Source: Paramecium sonneborni
Taxonomy: Eukaryota > Ciliophora > Oligohymenophorea > Peniculida > Parameciidae
DNA length: 64,000 nucleotides
Assembly (NCBI GenBank): GCA_905182985.1
Contig: CAJJDN010000051.1
Location: 319,650 to 383,649, forward strand
Direction: 5' to 3'
Made by a program: the position numbers and the translations under genes. Below the pieces are notes generated by a model. The model was not told where the DNA came from, searched no databases, and was given only the letters and a program-made list of their open reading frames with translations. Of this stretch, positions 25,926 through 39,100 are shown piece by piece (the first letter of the stretch is position 1; every line of letters begins with the position of its first letter).

Positions 25926-28200
25926 TCAATAATCAAAATTAAGTATTTTATCTGTGCTATAAAATATAGATTAATATAATACTCTTTTTAATACTCCAAA
26001 AGTTCAGAATATAAAATGGAAGATTAATCTAATTTATTAGGGGCAGTAGTTGCAACAGTACAACTTTTTCTTGATTGATTTTTGGTCTATTGAACTCTTG
26101 ATTGATCTAAAATATTTGAAACATCAGAGATTGCAAAACTTGTACTATTATTTCCCATGTGATTAATGTTATTTTTTTTTCTTTTTTCAAATTAATTCAT
26201 CCATTCTTAAGGTAATGGTTCACTACAATAATAATCAATATTGGGTATATAAATGGTTCCTTATTTTTAAAGTTTGATTCTTTCTACATTAATACTGCCT
26301 TATTAACTTTCAACTACTCCTATACTTAAATCTGTTGACCAAGATAAAATTTATTTAATTTAGATTCCAGAAAAATATTTTAAATATTCTTTAATTGTAA
26401 CTTGAGAGCTTTTGAAATCTCCTAATTCACATTCAAATTCTCCTATTAATTCGGAATTGCATAATAAACCAATTTTTAAATGTGATAAAATGCAATTGAT
26501 ATCAGGTCTATCAGCTGCAAAAAGATAAAACAATTTAACATGATCTATGTTTAATATGTCTTTTGAATGGTCTAGACTCCTTTTCATATCTAATTAAAAT
26601 CTTTAATAATATAAACATATTACTTAATATCTTAATTGAGAAAGCTATAATAAATATAATACTTAGATTAATTAAATTAAGCTTCGATTGGAATTTGGGA
26701 AAGTGTCTTCATATAAATCATTATTCTAAATCTTTTTATTTTAGGAATGGTTCCATAATTAATTTCAGGTATATTGGGCATTAGTTTAATTTGTACTTCA
26801 TTTAACATTTCCCAATCAAGAGGCTTAATATAATATTCCCCATTTCCAAAAATAGTATTAGCTTATCTCTAAACAACATTAGGCCCTTTAACGCGATAAT
26901 CTTATTATGTAAGTGAAATAATGTTGTTTTTTTCATAGACATCAATTCCTACTTTTTAAGCCATTTTAAATTCAAGTTACACTAATTCATCACAAGCCAT
27001 AAATAATTAATAACAACTGTCACAAACATAATATTTATGAAATAACATAGCACTATCTAAATGAGTAAAATTAATCCTATTTCTAATTTATAAATGTTTT
27101 AACTCAATATTTCTACTTAATAAATGTAAATCACATTCTATTAGCATTTTTAAAGTTAATTAATGTGTTAATTCTTTTGCTGGAAAAATAAGTTCACAAA
27201 ATTTACAAACCTAAGTTTTTGTAAAATTCCATTATTGATTTTAATGTGAAACTTATTTTTTTTCATAATCTGCTGGTATTTGTTCATCATGTGTAATATG
27301 TCTAGTAAAAATTTATTGATTAGGGTTATTTAATTTAAATCCTCTAACATTAAGTAAATACCATTTATTATCTATTCCTTTAGTAAAATCACAGCCTAAT
27401 TCATCAAATTCAACATTCATGCTTTGTCTACAATAGAGTAATAGATTTTATATATAAGGAAGGGTTTCTTCAATGAAACGACCACCCTTACATTAAATGA
27501 TATTAGTTTATTTATATTTACTAGCACTTGCAAGACATCTTTAAGCATAATCACCTTCATCTTAAAATGTTAGTTTATTAGTAATAACCCAAGCTATAAT
27601 TTATCCATTCTTTTTCCAAATTGTTCTACATATATATGCCATAGAACCTTAACATCTTATATATTTTTATAAGCATGTGATTTCTTATTTCACACTCATG
27701 CAATTTGAAAATACCAGCTGTATATCTTTCTTTAATATTGGTTTTGTATCATTTCCTATTAATTCCATATCTTTGTAGTGTGGTTTCTTTACAACTGCAA
27801 TTAATTCATCTGGATCACTACTACCTTCAGTAAATTTTTATGCTGCATTTCTAGATGTAAATGAATCACTTCTATAAACATAACCGTCTGCACTACTGTA
27901 TAACCATATTGCACTTAAATCGATATCATTTAAGATTATTGTATCTGGAATCCACATTTTCAATTTGCATTTTTAGTTTGTTTCATCATATCTCTTAGCC
28001 ATGTATTTAAAAAAGTTTATATAAGGCATAAGTGTATTATATGAAGATTTATACTAACTGCCTAACATAGATAACTATTAATATGTAGCAAGAAATTTTC
28101 GATAACTATCTGAAATAACTTTACTGTGATTTAAACCCTTCTTATCTGGACTTGGTCGACAATAAGATATTGATTAATTAAGTCTTTGTCCTTCTCTCAT
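25926..28200 (-). CDS. Large protein with CxxC zinc motifs and a C2-like domain
   Basis: ATG at 28200, TGA at 25926-25928, introns 26631-26662 (32 nt) and 25957-25982, 738 aa. The N-terminal ~320 residues are globular with many Cys but no family I know (SAIWLYSSADGYVYRSD, VEFDELGCDFTKGIDNKWYL). A probable zinc site is formed by VCKFCELIF and, about 60 residues on, YVCDSCYQLF. From about residue 500 a beta-rich region (KRFRIMIYMKTLSQIPIE ... LFYLFAADRPDI ... GEFECELGDF) resembles a C2 domain. The tail is Ser/Asn-rich. The 32-nt intron lies inside the C2-like segment and its exact borders are uncertain; the local frame change is real. Confidence 0.72.
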
Positions 28201-28981
28201 CAAGTATTAAAATTAATATATTACATACTTTAATGACAATTAATAAAAAAAAATTCAATCATTTCAAATTTTTGTTTAACATTATTCATCTTATAAAAAT
28301 TTTGAATAAAATTATTTTATAGAAAACACAAAAGTAATAAAATAAATGTATTTATATTATTTTCTAATATACTCTTTACATTATTTTCAAATTTAATTAA
28401 TATTAATTCACCGATTTAAATATTTTTGTTTCAAATATCACTAATAAAGAACAAAAATTTTATTTATAAAATATTTAAATTATCAATAATCTATATTGAT
28501 ACTGCATTCAGATTTGAAAATATATTAAAAAATAAATTATTATGATAATTAATATTTAATTTTTTTTATTTATATTTATTTGCAATTCTATAAAATAAAA
28601 TTGATCAATAATTTTCTATCTTAGTGGCTACTTCCTTCCTATTGAAACTATCTAATAAAATTAAAATCTTAATTCCTTAATTTTATATTGAATTTCTTAA
28701 TTTTATTTTATATTATTAATGCATTCCTAAAATTTATTTATTTTCAAAAACAACCTCTATAATGTTTTTTTGAAATCCTTTTGGTACAAGTAATTTTTTA
28801 CAATAAATTATAGATTTAATCTTACAACTGCTTATTTTTTGAGATATTTTTATTGCTTTCATTAAGATTAATTTAGAAAACTAGTTTCATCTAGTTAATA
28901 AAAATATGAATTCTATTGTTATAACTGTGAATATAATCATAATAAAAATATAAATAAATACAATTAATTTTATATTTATCA
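28201..28981. other. Divergent intergenic region, AT-rich
   Basis: About 780 bp between two divergent starts. Very AT-rich; no coding frame, RNA gene or repeat of note. Confidence 0.5.
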
Positions 28982-30903
28982 ATGAAATAAACGAATCAAA
29001 AGTTAGAGCAACAACTAAAATTGCAATAACAAAACGAAGCATAATTGGCATCAGCTCTTGAATATTTCATAAATCCAACATCTTAAAATAATTAATTAAT
29101 AGATTCTTTGCTTCAGATATAATTTTTTAAAAACAACTGTCCTGAAGGAACTTAGCTTCGTGATTTTGTAACACAAGCAACATAATATGCTAAATATGAG
29201 TGTTTTTCTTATGGATAGATAATTTTCAATTATGGAGAATTTGGTGACAAGATGTATATCATATTGAAAGGTTAGGCTGGAGTTTATGTTCCTAAATCAA
29301 AAGAAGAAATTCAAGAAGAGCTGGCTTAATTAAATATGAAAAAAAGCAAGAGAATGCTTTTCATAGATGATGCATTGTATGAAAATAGAGAAAATCCTTT
29401 TTACTTTTAAGATGGAGTATTTAACTTTCATAAAGTAATAATTATAATGATAAAATAAATAGGTATTTTAGTACATTTCTGGATAATGTTTTGGAGATGT
29501 TGCATTAACTTCTGATAAACCTAGGACAGCTAGTTTGATTGCAATATCAGATAACTTACATTGTATATCAATTAATCGTAATTAATATAAAATGATGTGT
29601 GAAAAGGCGATTTAAGAACAAAGCAAAACTATGGGTTTATATGCTAAAATCTTTCCTGGAATATAAACTTTTAGTATCTCAAAATTTGTATAAAATTTAA
29701 GACCTATTAAATTTGCATCATAATCTATACTTTGGTAAAAAGGGGATGAACCTCAATATCTTTTTATTATATTAAGTGGAAGAGTTGACATATATATGAA
29801 TATTGAAGATTAAAAAGTTATTTAGAATAAATATATGCCTAATAATGCATTTACTATTGTGCTAAAAAAAATTATTGTAATTATATTAATTTTATCATTA
29901 GCTAAGTTAAGTAACAGATGGAGGTATTGTAGGTTAAGATGAACTTATTGAAGAACTATCTTAACGAAAACATAATTGCCAATGTGTTGATAATACTATT
30001 GCTTATTATATGGAAGCTGAAGTGTTAAGAAAAATTAGAAAAAATTTTCCAGATATTGTTAACCTACTAAAATAAATTTAAGACTAAAATAATTAATACA
30101 TCTCTTAAAGAAAATAGTAAGTTTTATAAAGCATTTAAAGTTATTAATAATATATCAGTAACACTGCTTAAAATTTAGTTAATCCAAAATCATTTTATGA
30201 GTATTTAGATTTATAAAAAAGACAATTAGATTAATCTAAAGTTTTAAGATCTGAAAATAAAAAACTATTGACTCTTTCTTAAAGTGTAAAAAGAAATCAA
30301 GAAGCTTTTTAATAAAAGTACAAAGATAAATCCCCAAAAGATTTAATTGTAGCGAATTCAGAATTATAATAAAACATTTAAGAAAAATAAGAAAGACTTT
30401 ATTATATTAATAATAAAAATCTTCAGTATAAAAATTCTAAATCAAAGTTAGGATTGAGTCTCTCTAACGAAATTAAAAATTTTAAACTAAATTTATCAAA
30501 ATCTACATCTAAATTTAATCAATCAGAATAGAACTTAGAAAATTTAATTAATTTTCAACACTTATAATATTTAAATGATGGATCTTCATTATCTCCATCA
30601 AACAATAAATTATTATAAATGAACCAATAACCTGCAAATGATTCTTTAAAAAAATAATAAATCTTACTTTAAAAGATTTAAACATCAATAAAACCAAGAA
30701 ATAGTAACAATGATTCCTTATCATATCGTAATTTAAGAAGTCTTCATTCTCAAAGTAATATTAAAAAAGGAATTAAAACTGATTAAAGTTTCAATAATGA
30801 ATAAATACCACAGTAATTGTTTGTTACATCTTGTAGAAATAAATATGAAAAATCTCCACAATCATTTCCTAGGTTATTATTAATAGAAAATGATAACAAT
30901 TGA
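28982..30903 (+). CDS. Double cyclic-nucleotide-binding-domain protein
   Basis: ATG at 28982, TGA at 30901-30903, introns 29435-29462 and 29877-29901, 622 aa. CNB domain 1 (about residues 50-205) has IIFNYGEFGDKMYIILKGQA and the phosphate-binding cassette CFGDVALTSDKPRTAS, with the Arg expected to contact the cyclic phosphate. CNB domain 2 (about 225-345) has WQKGDEPQYLFIILSGRVDI but a poorer cassette. The remaining ~275 residues are Ser/Asn/Gln-rich. No kinase or channel domain is present, so it is a stand-alone cAMP/cGMP-binding protein. The usual inhibitor motif of PKA regulatory subunits is not seen. Confidence 0.88.
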
Positions 30904-31631
30904 TTTTTAAAACTTGATTCTTTAAATGAATATAATTTTCTTCAAAAATTTAATTCATAAAGTTGCTAGTTCTATTGATCTTTATTTTTTTACCTAAAAA
31001 ATTTCTCAAATAGAAGGATTGTTATTTTTATTTTCAAATAAAAATTAACGTTATCAAATATGAATTATAATCGATACAATGCTTAATAATTTTTTACAAT
31101 TAAGTATATTTTAAAATCAATATAATTAAACGCAAAGTATTGTAATATTTTCTTATTGAGATTTATCTTGTAAAAGTTACAGAATAAAAATTCTAAAAAT
31201 TTTTTGCTCTATTTCATTTAAAAAATAAGAAAAAATTATGAAAGGTTTATCAAAGTATAATTAAAAATAAAACTGTTATTTTGACAGATTAAAAACAAAA
31301 AATAAATGAACTTATGAATTGTTGAACATTAAAGAATATAATCATGAATTTAAATTGAAATAGCCTTATTTAATCTATATTTCAAATAGTAAGTTTTATA
31401 TAATTGAAATAAAATTATACGTTTTTTAGATCAATGTTGTTTAGAGTGGAATTTTCTCTGACTCTTCATAATATTGAATTAGTAGTAATAATTAAGACTA
31501 AATGAATTAAAGGTTTACTAATAGGAATGATATTTAAGAATTTATTACGATCTTATTTAATTGATAATAAATACGTATTTCTGGTTTTAGCATTAATCAA
31601 TATTTAAGTATTTTTAATATTATATTGCAAT
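30904..31631. other. Intergenic, AT-rich
   Basis: About 730 bp between two plus-strand genes. No supported gene on either strand. Confidence 0.5.
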
Positions 31632-31914
31632 ATGGGTTGTTCAGCTATGAAATAAAAGAAGAAGGATATACAAAGTGCTAATTTAGAAATAATACTCAAA
31701 CAACAAATTTATGATTTAATACATTAATGTAATAACAAATCACTAATTTAAAGAACAATAGATTACTCTAGACAGTTAAAAAGAAATATTAATTTATGAT
31801 AACAACTTAGAAAAGGAGGTAAAGGTTCCAAAGTTGAGATAGCCAAGTAAATATTTTAAATAAAATTTAAGTATTCAATTCACTTGTATAAAGAAGAAAG
31901 TTGTAGAGATTTGA
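31632..31914 (+). CDS. Small protein with MGC acylation-type start
   Basis: ATG at 31632, TGA at 31912-31914, one 25-nt intron (31729-31753), 85 aa. It starts MGCSAMKQKKK: Gly2 and Cys3 followed by a basic run, the classic context for N-myristoylation plus palmitoylation. The rest is a Gln-rich helix and a basic tail ending KKKVVEI. Acylation is inferred. An alternative model would splice 23 nt at about 31870 and fuse it in frame to the Sec13-like gene downstream, but the WD40 fold begins cleanly at 32043, so I keep them separate. Confidence 0.55.
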
Positions 31915-32042
31915 AGATAATGTTCAGTTGTTTAGTAATTGAATTAAAAGCTTTGATTAATATTTTGTATTAAGAATCTCTGATTAAATAAAGTATTTTA
32001 TTAAAATTTATGTTGTGTAGTTCAAATTAAGAAAATACCTCA

Positions 32043-32983
32043 ATGAATAAATTGATTTCTTAAGTTTCCGATTTTTCTTTTGATCCAGAGGTACTTATAT
32101 ATCAAAATAAAAATTAGTTTGAAATATATGCGGATTATTATCATAAAAAAATAGCTTAAGTAACAAATCAAGGATCAGTTCGAATTTTTGAATTGATAAA
32201 TAAAAATAATAAGCAAATTAAAAGGTTGATAGCAGAATTCTAAGCGTATGATATCATTAATGAAGCCATTAGGGTTAAATAATTTCATTATCATGGTTAA
32301 GTCCAAAATATGAAAATTTGATTGCTACTTGTGGTTTAGATAACAAAATAAAAATTTGGAAAGAATAAGCAAATTAATGGAAAATTGAAAAATAGATATT
32401 ACTAAGTCATTCCTAAGCTAATATAATTTAATGGGCAGATAATAAATTTATTTTAGCAGCAGGATATAATAATGGATATTTAGAAGTAATCGAAGGCTAA
32501 GAATATAAAGTTACTAATACTAATGCTTATAATTAATCATTATTTTGCTTAGATTGGTTAAAAAGTGAATAAGAATAAATTATAGCAACAGGAGGTATAA
32601 GCGATAATCAATCAATTGTAAAAATTTGGAATGTCTTATCAGATTAATAAACTATTATTGATAAAGTCTATGAATACTAATGTTTATAGAAAATAAGACA
32701 TGTAAAATTTGCACCTCAAATTTTTAACTAAGAACTTTAATTAGCTATCAGCTATGGAAATTTTTTAGATATTTTGACTTTAAATTATAATACAGAATTT
32801 ATTAAACCTGTAACATTATAAAAGAAATAATAAATACAATTAAATGTAAAAATTAACTTAATGTAGAATGTTTGCTAAAAAATAAGTTGGTCAATTTTAG
32901 GAAATGAACTTACTATTTATTTTGATAATTAAATGCATCAATTTTACTAAAGTGAAGAAAATGAATATCTAAAATAAAATTGA
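32043..32983 (+). CDS. Sec13-like WD40 beta-propeller protein
   Basis: ATG at 32043, TGA at 32981-32983, introns 32091-32117 and 32246-32265 (20 nt), 297 aa, the size of Sec13. WD40-type blades are seen: IYADYYHKKIAQ...GSVRIFEL, then SLSWLSPKYENLIATCGLDN followed by KIKIWKE, LFCLDWLKSEQEQIIATGG with VKIWNV, and KISWSILGNELTIYFDNQMH. The spacing and the ISWSILGN block resemble Sec13, which serves in COPII coats and the nuclear pore, but the sequence is divergent and a different small WD40 protein is possible. The 20-nt intron restores AHQGQIISLSW exactly. Confidence 0.8.
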
Positions 32984-33214
32984 GTATGTTTATATGAAGT
33001 AATCAAAAATAATTGTCCTATTTCTAAATATTTTATTTAAAGTTTATTATTCTAATCTAAATTAAGGGACATATAGGCAAATGAAATCGATTTTGAATTT
33101 CTAAAAATGTAAAAAGATGATCTTGTTAATATAAACCAATCAATTCTTTAGCGTACTAATGATTATAAATTTTGTTATAATTTAGTTTGAATAAAATAAT
33201 TTAAACGAAAAGAA

Positions 33215-34690
33215 ATGAAAAATCGATATGAATAATATTACGAGACTAAAAATTAATTGCTTGGCTAGGGAGCGTTTTCATAAGTGTTTTTGGGTGTTAA
33301 AAAATCAAATTAATAAAAAGTTGCAGTTAAAATTAGTAATAGAAATCTCGCTATTTCTCAATAAGAGAAAATGATTCTCAGACAATTATCATAATTTAAG
33401 CATTAAAATGTAGTTTAATTACTTGATATTTTTGATTAACAGGAAGCTCTATTTATAGTTTCAGAATATTGTCCTGGTGGTACATTATACGAAATGATGA
33501 TGAGTAAATCATTTACTGAAGAATAAATAGTTAACATAGCTTTGTAAATTGCTAAAGGATTAGCCTTTTTGCATAGCAAAAATATTGTGCATAGAGATAT
33601 CAAACCTGAGAATATATTAAGATACGTTGATGATCAAGGGGTTGAAATCTTTAAAATAACTGATTTTGGTTTAAGTAGCATCAAATTAGAAAGAATGACA
33701 ACAACAAAAGTAGGAACAGCCTATTATGTTGCTCCAGAAATATTGGAAAAGCAACAATATGACAAATCTGTAGATATTTGGGCATTAGGATTAATTATTG
33801 ATGAATTGATACATAAAACACCTTTTTATAATGGATTAACAGAAGAAGAAGTTTTTGGTAAAATAAGAGCAATTAGATATATTATAAGAGATTAATCATA
33901 TGCAAAACCTAAAATTTTCGATTATAAAAAGAATGTAATAAAGAATATTTTAGTTAATTCAATTTAAAAGGATCCTAAATAACGAAAAGATTTAACTTGG
34001 ATTATTTAAACATTAAGTGAATACAATTAATAAAGTCCTAATTGTAGTATTTAAAAAGAACTTAGAAACTATTCTTTTCATTCCTAAACTACATCTTGTG
34101 AATAGCCATAAATATTTTAGATACCAACATATTCTAATGATTCATAATAAGTAGAACAATGTCCTTATCATTTATTACCAATTAAATATATAATGCCATT
34201 TGAAGATGATAATACAATTACTAATGCTTGTTAAAAATGCATATAAATTTACGGGATTTTTGATCATTTGGAATTTTAATAATATTTAGAATAAGCAAAT
34301 GTTGAGTTGATATCTTTTTCTGTAGATTTATATTTTTCTTAAAATGAAATAATAATAGAAGCCCTTAAATTTCTTAATCAATTTAAATTGTTCTAAGAGA
34401 AAGAAAAATTAATATCTGAATTGAGGAATATAGTAATCAAACATAATTAAATTTTGAGGGAAGAGTATATTTAATATTAAGACGATATTAAATAAATGAA
34501 TTTCAATGCAAAATGGATCAATGAAGCCTTAAAATTAAATTTAACAATCTCTAAAGAAATGCCAAATAAAATAATTCTTTACTTAATTTTAAGATGTCAA
34601 GAGCGAAAAGAAATTTCATTGTTAGAATGTAGACAATTCATCAAGGAATAACTTAAATCACTCTATTAATACATAATGACTTTATTATGA
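33215..34690 (+). CDS. Ser/Thr protein kinase with long C-terminal domain
   Basis: Intronless; ATG 33215, TGA 34688-34690, 491 aa. The kinase occupies about residues 6-260: LLGQGAFSQVFLG, VAVKI, EYCPGGTLYEMM, HRDIKPENIL, ITDFGLSS, GTAYYVAPEIL, DIWALGLIIDELIHKTPFY. All catalytic residues are present, so it should be active. The ~230-residue C-terminus has a Cys/His-containing stretch (CPYHLLPIKYIM ... CQKCIQIYG) and a helical end. The fold is CAMK/ULK/NEK-like; I cannot assign a subfamily. It sits head-to-tail between the Sec13-like and RING genes, with 231 and 21 bp gaps. Confidence 0.92.
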
Positions 34691-34711
34691 AATTATTTAT
34701 AATAATAATTT

Positions 34712-35971
34712 ATGATTTCAAGACAAGATTTCATCTTAGCTTAAGAAATAAAAGATGAATATCTTTGCAATATTTGTTTCTAACTTGCAATTAATGCTGT
34801 CGAATGTTAAAAATGTGAAACTCTCTTTTGTGATACTTGCTCTTAAGAATGGAAAACAAAATAAGATATGTATAATCTTGGATAAAATAATAAGGTGCCC
34901 TAATAAATGCTAACCCCCTTACGATTTAAAATAAGCACATAGGATAATTAGAGCAGAAATTCTAAAAATCAAATGCTATTGTAAATATTCTAAATTTGGT
35001 TGTCAAGAACAATTGATTTTAGAATAACTTCTATAACATTTAAAATAATGCAAATTTATATCTGTCAAATGTTGCCAATAATGTGAATGGGAAGGATTAG
35101 CTCAAGAGCTTGAAGATCATGTATCAAATTTTTTAAACTTTAGCAAGAATAATGCAATTTTATATTGCATATTATGTGTAAATAGTGCAAACAAAAAGTA
35201 TTAAAAGAATAAAAGGATACCCATAATTGTTTTGAAACCTTAACCAATTTAATTACATCTTTATAAAGGGACCTCACTGAAGTCAAAAAGTCTTCATAAA
35301 TTAAAATTAATGAACTTGAATAAAAATTGGTAGAATAATCAGAACAATATAATTCAATTATTAAATCATCATAAATTGTTTTGTTTGATTAATAAGAATA
35401 GATCAATAATCTATCCCTTATTAAATCAGATAAGGCCCCTTAATCAGTAATTTTTTAATCATAGTAAGTTTCATAATTATAAAAGTAACCATAATTACAA
35501 CAATAATAATAGCAATAATAATAACAATAATAATATTAATAAAAGCCATTGATTTAAAAATCAAAACCAGATCCAGCTTTTAAAACTTGTGGAAAATTGG
35601 GGGAAATTAGCAAAGACAAAATGTGCAAACAAAAACATCAATTACGATTTTGGCTTACTCCTGGAATCGAGGCTAGTAAATAAATATGCTGTAATTGTTT
35701 AAAAAATCAGATTTGTCGATATGTTTGCGAAACTTGTTCAGACTATTATTGTTTAATATGTGCACCTCCTGAAAATATGTGCAAAGGGTTTTGCCCTACA
35801 GGTCATAAAATGGAAGTCAGAAAAGGCTAAGGTTATATATGTGATGTGTGCGGATAAGATGGATCAAATATTCCAAATAGTAAAACTTTATGTTGCAAAA
35901 ATTGTGATTTTGACATTTGCTAAATTTGTTAAGAATAGATGATTAAAAATAAAGAATGTGTCATTTTTTGA
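34712..35971 (+). CDS. RING / TRAF-type zinc-finger protein with polyQ tract
   Basis: ATG 34712, TGA 35969-35971, introns 34870-34894 and 35121-35143, 403 aa. The RING finger (residues ~17-60) is CNICFQLAINAVECQKCETL then FCDTC and CPNKC. TRAF-type zinc fingers follow: CYCKYSKFGCQEQL, LEQHLKQC-type spacing, CCQQCEWEGLAQELEDH. After a helical stretch comes a glutamine run at about 35463-35550 written in TAA, TAG and CAA codons. The last ~130 residues hold eight or more Cys pairs (CCNCLKNQICRYVCETC, CDVCGQDG, CCKNCDFDICQIC). RING-TRAF proteins usually act as E3 ubiquitin ligases. Start lies 21 bp after the preceding kinase stop. Confidence 0.9.
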
Positions 35972-36173
35972 AAAATCTAATAGAATATAGTATAAAAACC
36001 TATAAAAATTTAATTTTAATTTAGTTTTTTTTTCCAATCTAGCAAAATTATGAAATGAAAAATATAAAATTATTTTATATTCATAAAATATTAATTGAAA
36101 GATATATCTTATTATACATATTTAGAGATTTTAAATTAAGTAATATTTATTTTACCAAATAACAATATTATTA

Positions 36174-39100
36174 TCAGTTTATTCCATATGCTAACTGTTT
36201 TGTAAATTCTTGTAATTGCTAATACTCCAAAATCAATGATTTTATCTAATGAAATTATATTTATATATACTTCAAATGGAAATTAAGTTTTAAATGTAAG
36301 TTTGGCGTTATTAATGGTACAGCAAAATTCCGTTGTACAAGCCTTCATTTCAGATAGTTTTCCGTATGGACTAGTAAAAATTAACATTTTATTGTCTGGT
36401 TTTAGAATATGAAATCCAGAAAAATTTAATCCAATAAAAACATTGCTATTGATTTTTATAGCAAAATTTTTGTCAAAAAGTTATATTGTTTATTTATTGC
36501 ATTCTACAAAAAACTAAGACATCCCAAAATGTTATTTAGTTTTAAAAAAATTCATAAACATTAATTAAGCTAATACTGGTATAGATGTATGAAGATTTTT
36601 ATTTTTAGACATTTAAGATTGCTAGTTATCTTTTTGAATTTATATTAACTGTTGTTGTAAAGAGTTAATATTATTAACAATTTCTTTTAACCAAACTTCT
36701 TCTTTTATACTTTTTAAAAAATTTTTAGGTATTACTTTAGGCAAGAGTGTTGAAAGTTAATTTTATTATGTATTTGTTGAATAATAAAACAAAGCAGTTA
36801 TTAAACATAAATCATTAAAATTGAATTAAAATTTTTCATTTCTTGTTTCCCAAATTAAATCATGTACAATATATTTTAGTCTTTATTCATCTTATTTATA
36901 ATCAGCTTCTTCTGATTTCCAATTTAAATAAAAGTATTTTCTAAAAATAAACTAAAATTTCTATTCATAAGTAAATAACTTCTTAAAAGCATTTATCAAA
37001 CCTTTATTTTGATTTGAATGAGCATCTAATATTGATGACATTGTTTCGTCATCATCTATAACTCTTTGATCTCTATTTTAATCAACAATGAATAATCTAA
37101 AGTCAAGCCATTATTTTAACCCAACAAATTTAGCAACTTCATTTTTAATGAATAATGTCAATGTTTATTTTTTAAAACCAACCTAAATTGTTCGACCATC
37201 CATTAAGCTTACTTCTATAAAATATGGTTATTTAGAAGCACTCTATCCAATAACAACAGAACTATCTTATTCCAAAGTTAATAAACTCGATCTCTAAGCT
37301 TATGCTTTGGCTGCTTACATTATATTTGATGACTATCTATTCATCATCATTGATTAAAGTAAATTTGGTTTAATTCCAACTGAAAATTAGCTTTATAATA
37401 TCATTTTTTTGATTTCTTCCTCTCCCATTTTAATTTAAGAAGCTGTATTCTTTTTTCTAGGAATCGAAAAGAAATCTTAACTTAAACTTAATAGTTCTAA
37501 TATCTATTTTTAATATTCAACTGTATTTTAACATTTAGAAGAGTTTAAAACTGATGATAAAAACTTTTCTATTAATAATTTTCTTTCATCTATCACTTTT
37601 GAATCATTTGAATGAAGCCAATTTAATGTTGAAAAAACTGGCACTTTTAAACTTTAATCAAACTTATTAACAATAGTTTAAAGAGAGACTATTTAACTGT
37701 ATCTCACAAATATTTTAGTTTGATATTCCTAAATAAAAATTTAAATAATATAAACTGTATAAGGATTTGATTTAGTATTTCTAATTTCAGTTCCAATAAC
37801 AATTACCTTTATTTCATAATCAAAATCTTATTATTTTTATTCTTTTTAAGCATCACCAATATCCATAAAACTTGTAGTTTTTCTTAAATATTCCATATTA
37901 ATTTGTTTTTGTTTTAGTTGTTAAATTATTTCTTAAATGTTTCCAATTAATTATTTTTTAGATTCATTATCTTAATTAATTATAATTATTGATTCAGTCT
38001 TATTAACAACTTCAAAAAAGTTCTCAAAATAATTTGTATTTTCTTTGTCTTTTACATATGATTGATAAGTAAGTTAAAGATGAAAACAATAGGTCTATTA
38101 TCCATTTTGTTTTTTTTAGGCGAATAATAAAAAGTTGTTAAATGCATATAAAATTATATTATTCTCTTTTTTATCTGTATAAATTGAGCAAACTTCTTCA
38201 AAACAATATTTTCTATTAGGTTCAGCTATTTTTACATGTTACCCAAATAAGTTTTAAAGTTCTACTATTTTTAATTATTCTAAATATATTTTCATTTCTT
38301 AATTATTTTTATCATTAATTTCTTCAAAAAATTTCAAACATTTAAAAATATTTTCATAATCTGGATGATCTTTATTGGTATGTTTTAATAAATCTTTATA
38401 TAGTAAAACATATTTAGGTAATCTTTGAACAGGCTTAATCAAATAACTTTCAATATCTAAGCTATTAAGTTAATTTTTTTTATTTTTTTAAAGATCATTA
38501 AAAAATTTTTAATAGATTTAATTAGTGTTTTCATATTGATCTCTCATTTTTTTAGAAGCCTCAAATTCTTTACAATAATCATAATAAAATTTAAAACCTG
38601 CTAACAGGACAGAAATTTCAATCATAATTGTTGCATAAGGTTTAATTTTTACTTCTTTTTCTTAGCTTTCTAGGATTTTTAAAAATTCCTAGTTAAAATA
38701 CAAAATACTATCCACATTGAACATAAACCTCACATGATCTTAAGAATCAATTAATTATAAAAGAGGCTTTTATATATTTTCTTTGATTATTTTAAGATCG
38801 CTTACATATTTTTTTTCTGTTACAATCAATTCATTTATTACATTTACTCGATATCTATGCTATTTTTTAAGTTTTTTATAAGGCTAAACAAATCTGAAAT
38901 AATTTTGAATTTTTCTTACTTTACGAATGTAAGCATCATCTTCTCTAACAATTACTGGAGTTTAATTAATAAAAACAATCTTAGATTTGAATATATCATC
39001 TTACTAATTACTTTTTGATGAATTATTTAGAGAGGATTATAATTTCATTTAATTTTTAATGGATTAACTAAATTTAGTTTACATAACACTCATCATAATT

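Noticed and set aside
25651..26081. Plus-strand 144-codon frame open in the ciliate code
   Set aside because: Its second part is antisense to the C-terminal exons of the gene at 25926-28200; the unique part is low-complexity and has no motif. Chance frame more likely.
26563..26784. Plus-strand 73-codon frame
   Set aside because: Antisense to the C2-like region of a real minus-strand gene.
33569..33895. Short kinase ORF starting at an internal Met
   Set aside because: The true start is ATG 33215; the ORF begins inside the catalytic domain because upstream TAA/TAG Gln codons look like stops in the standard code.
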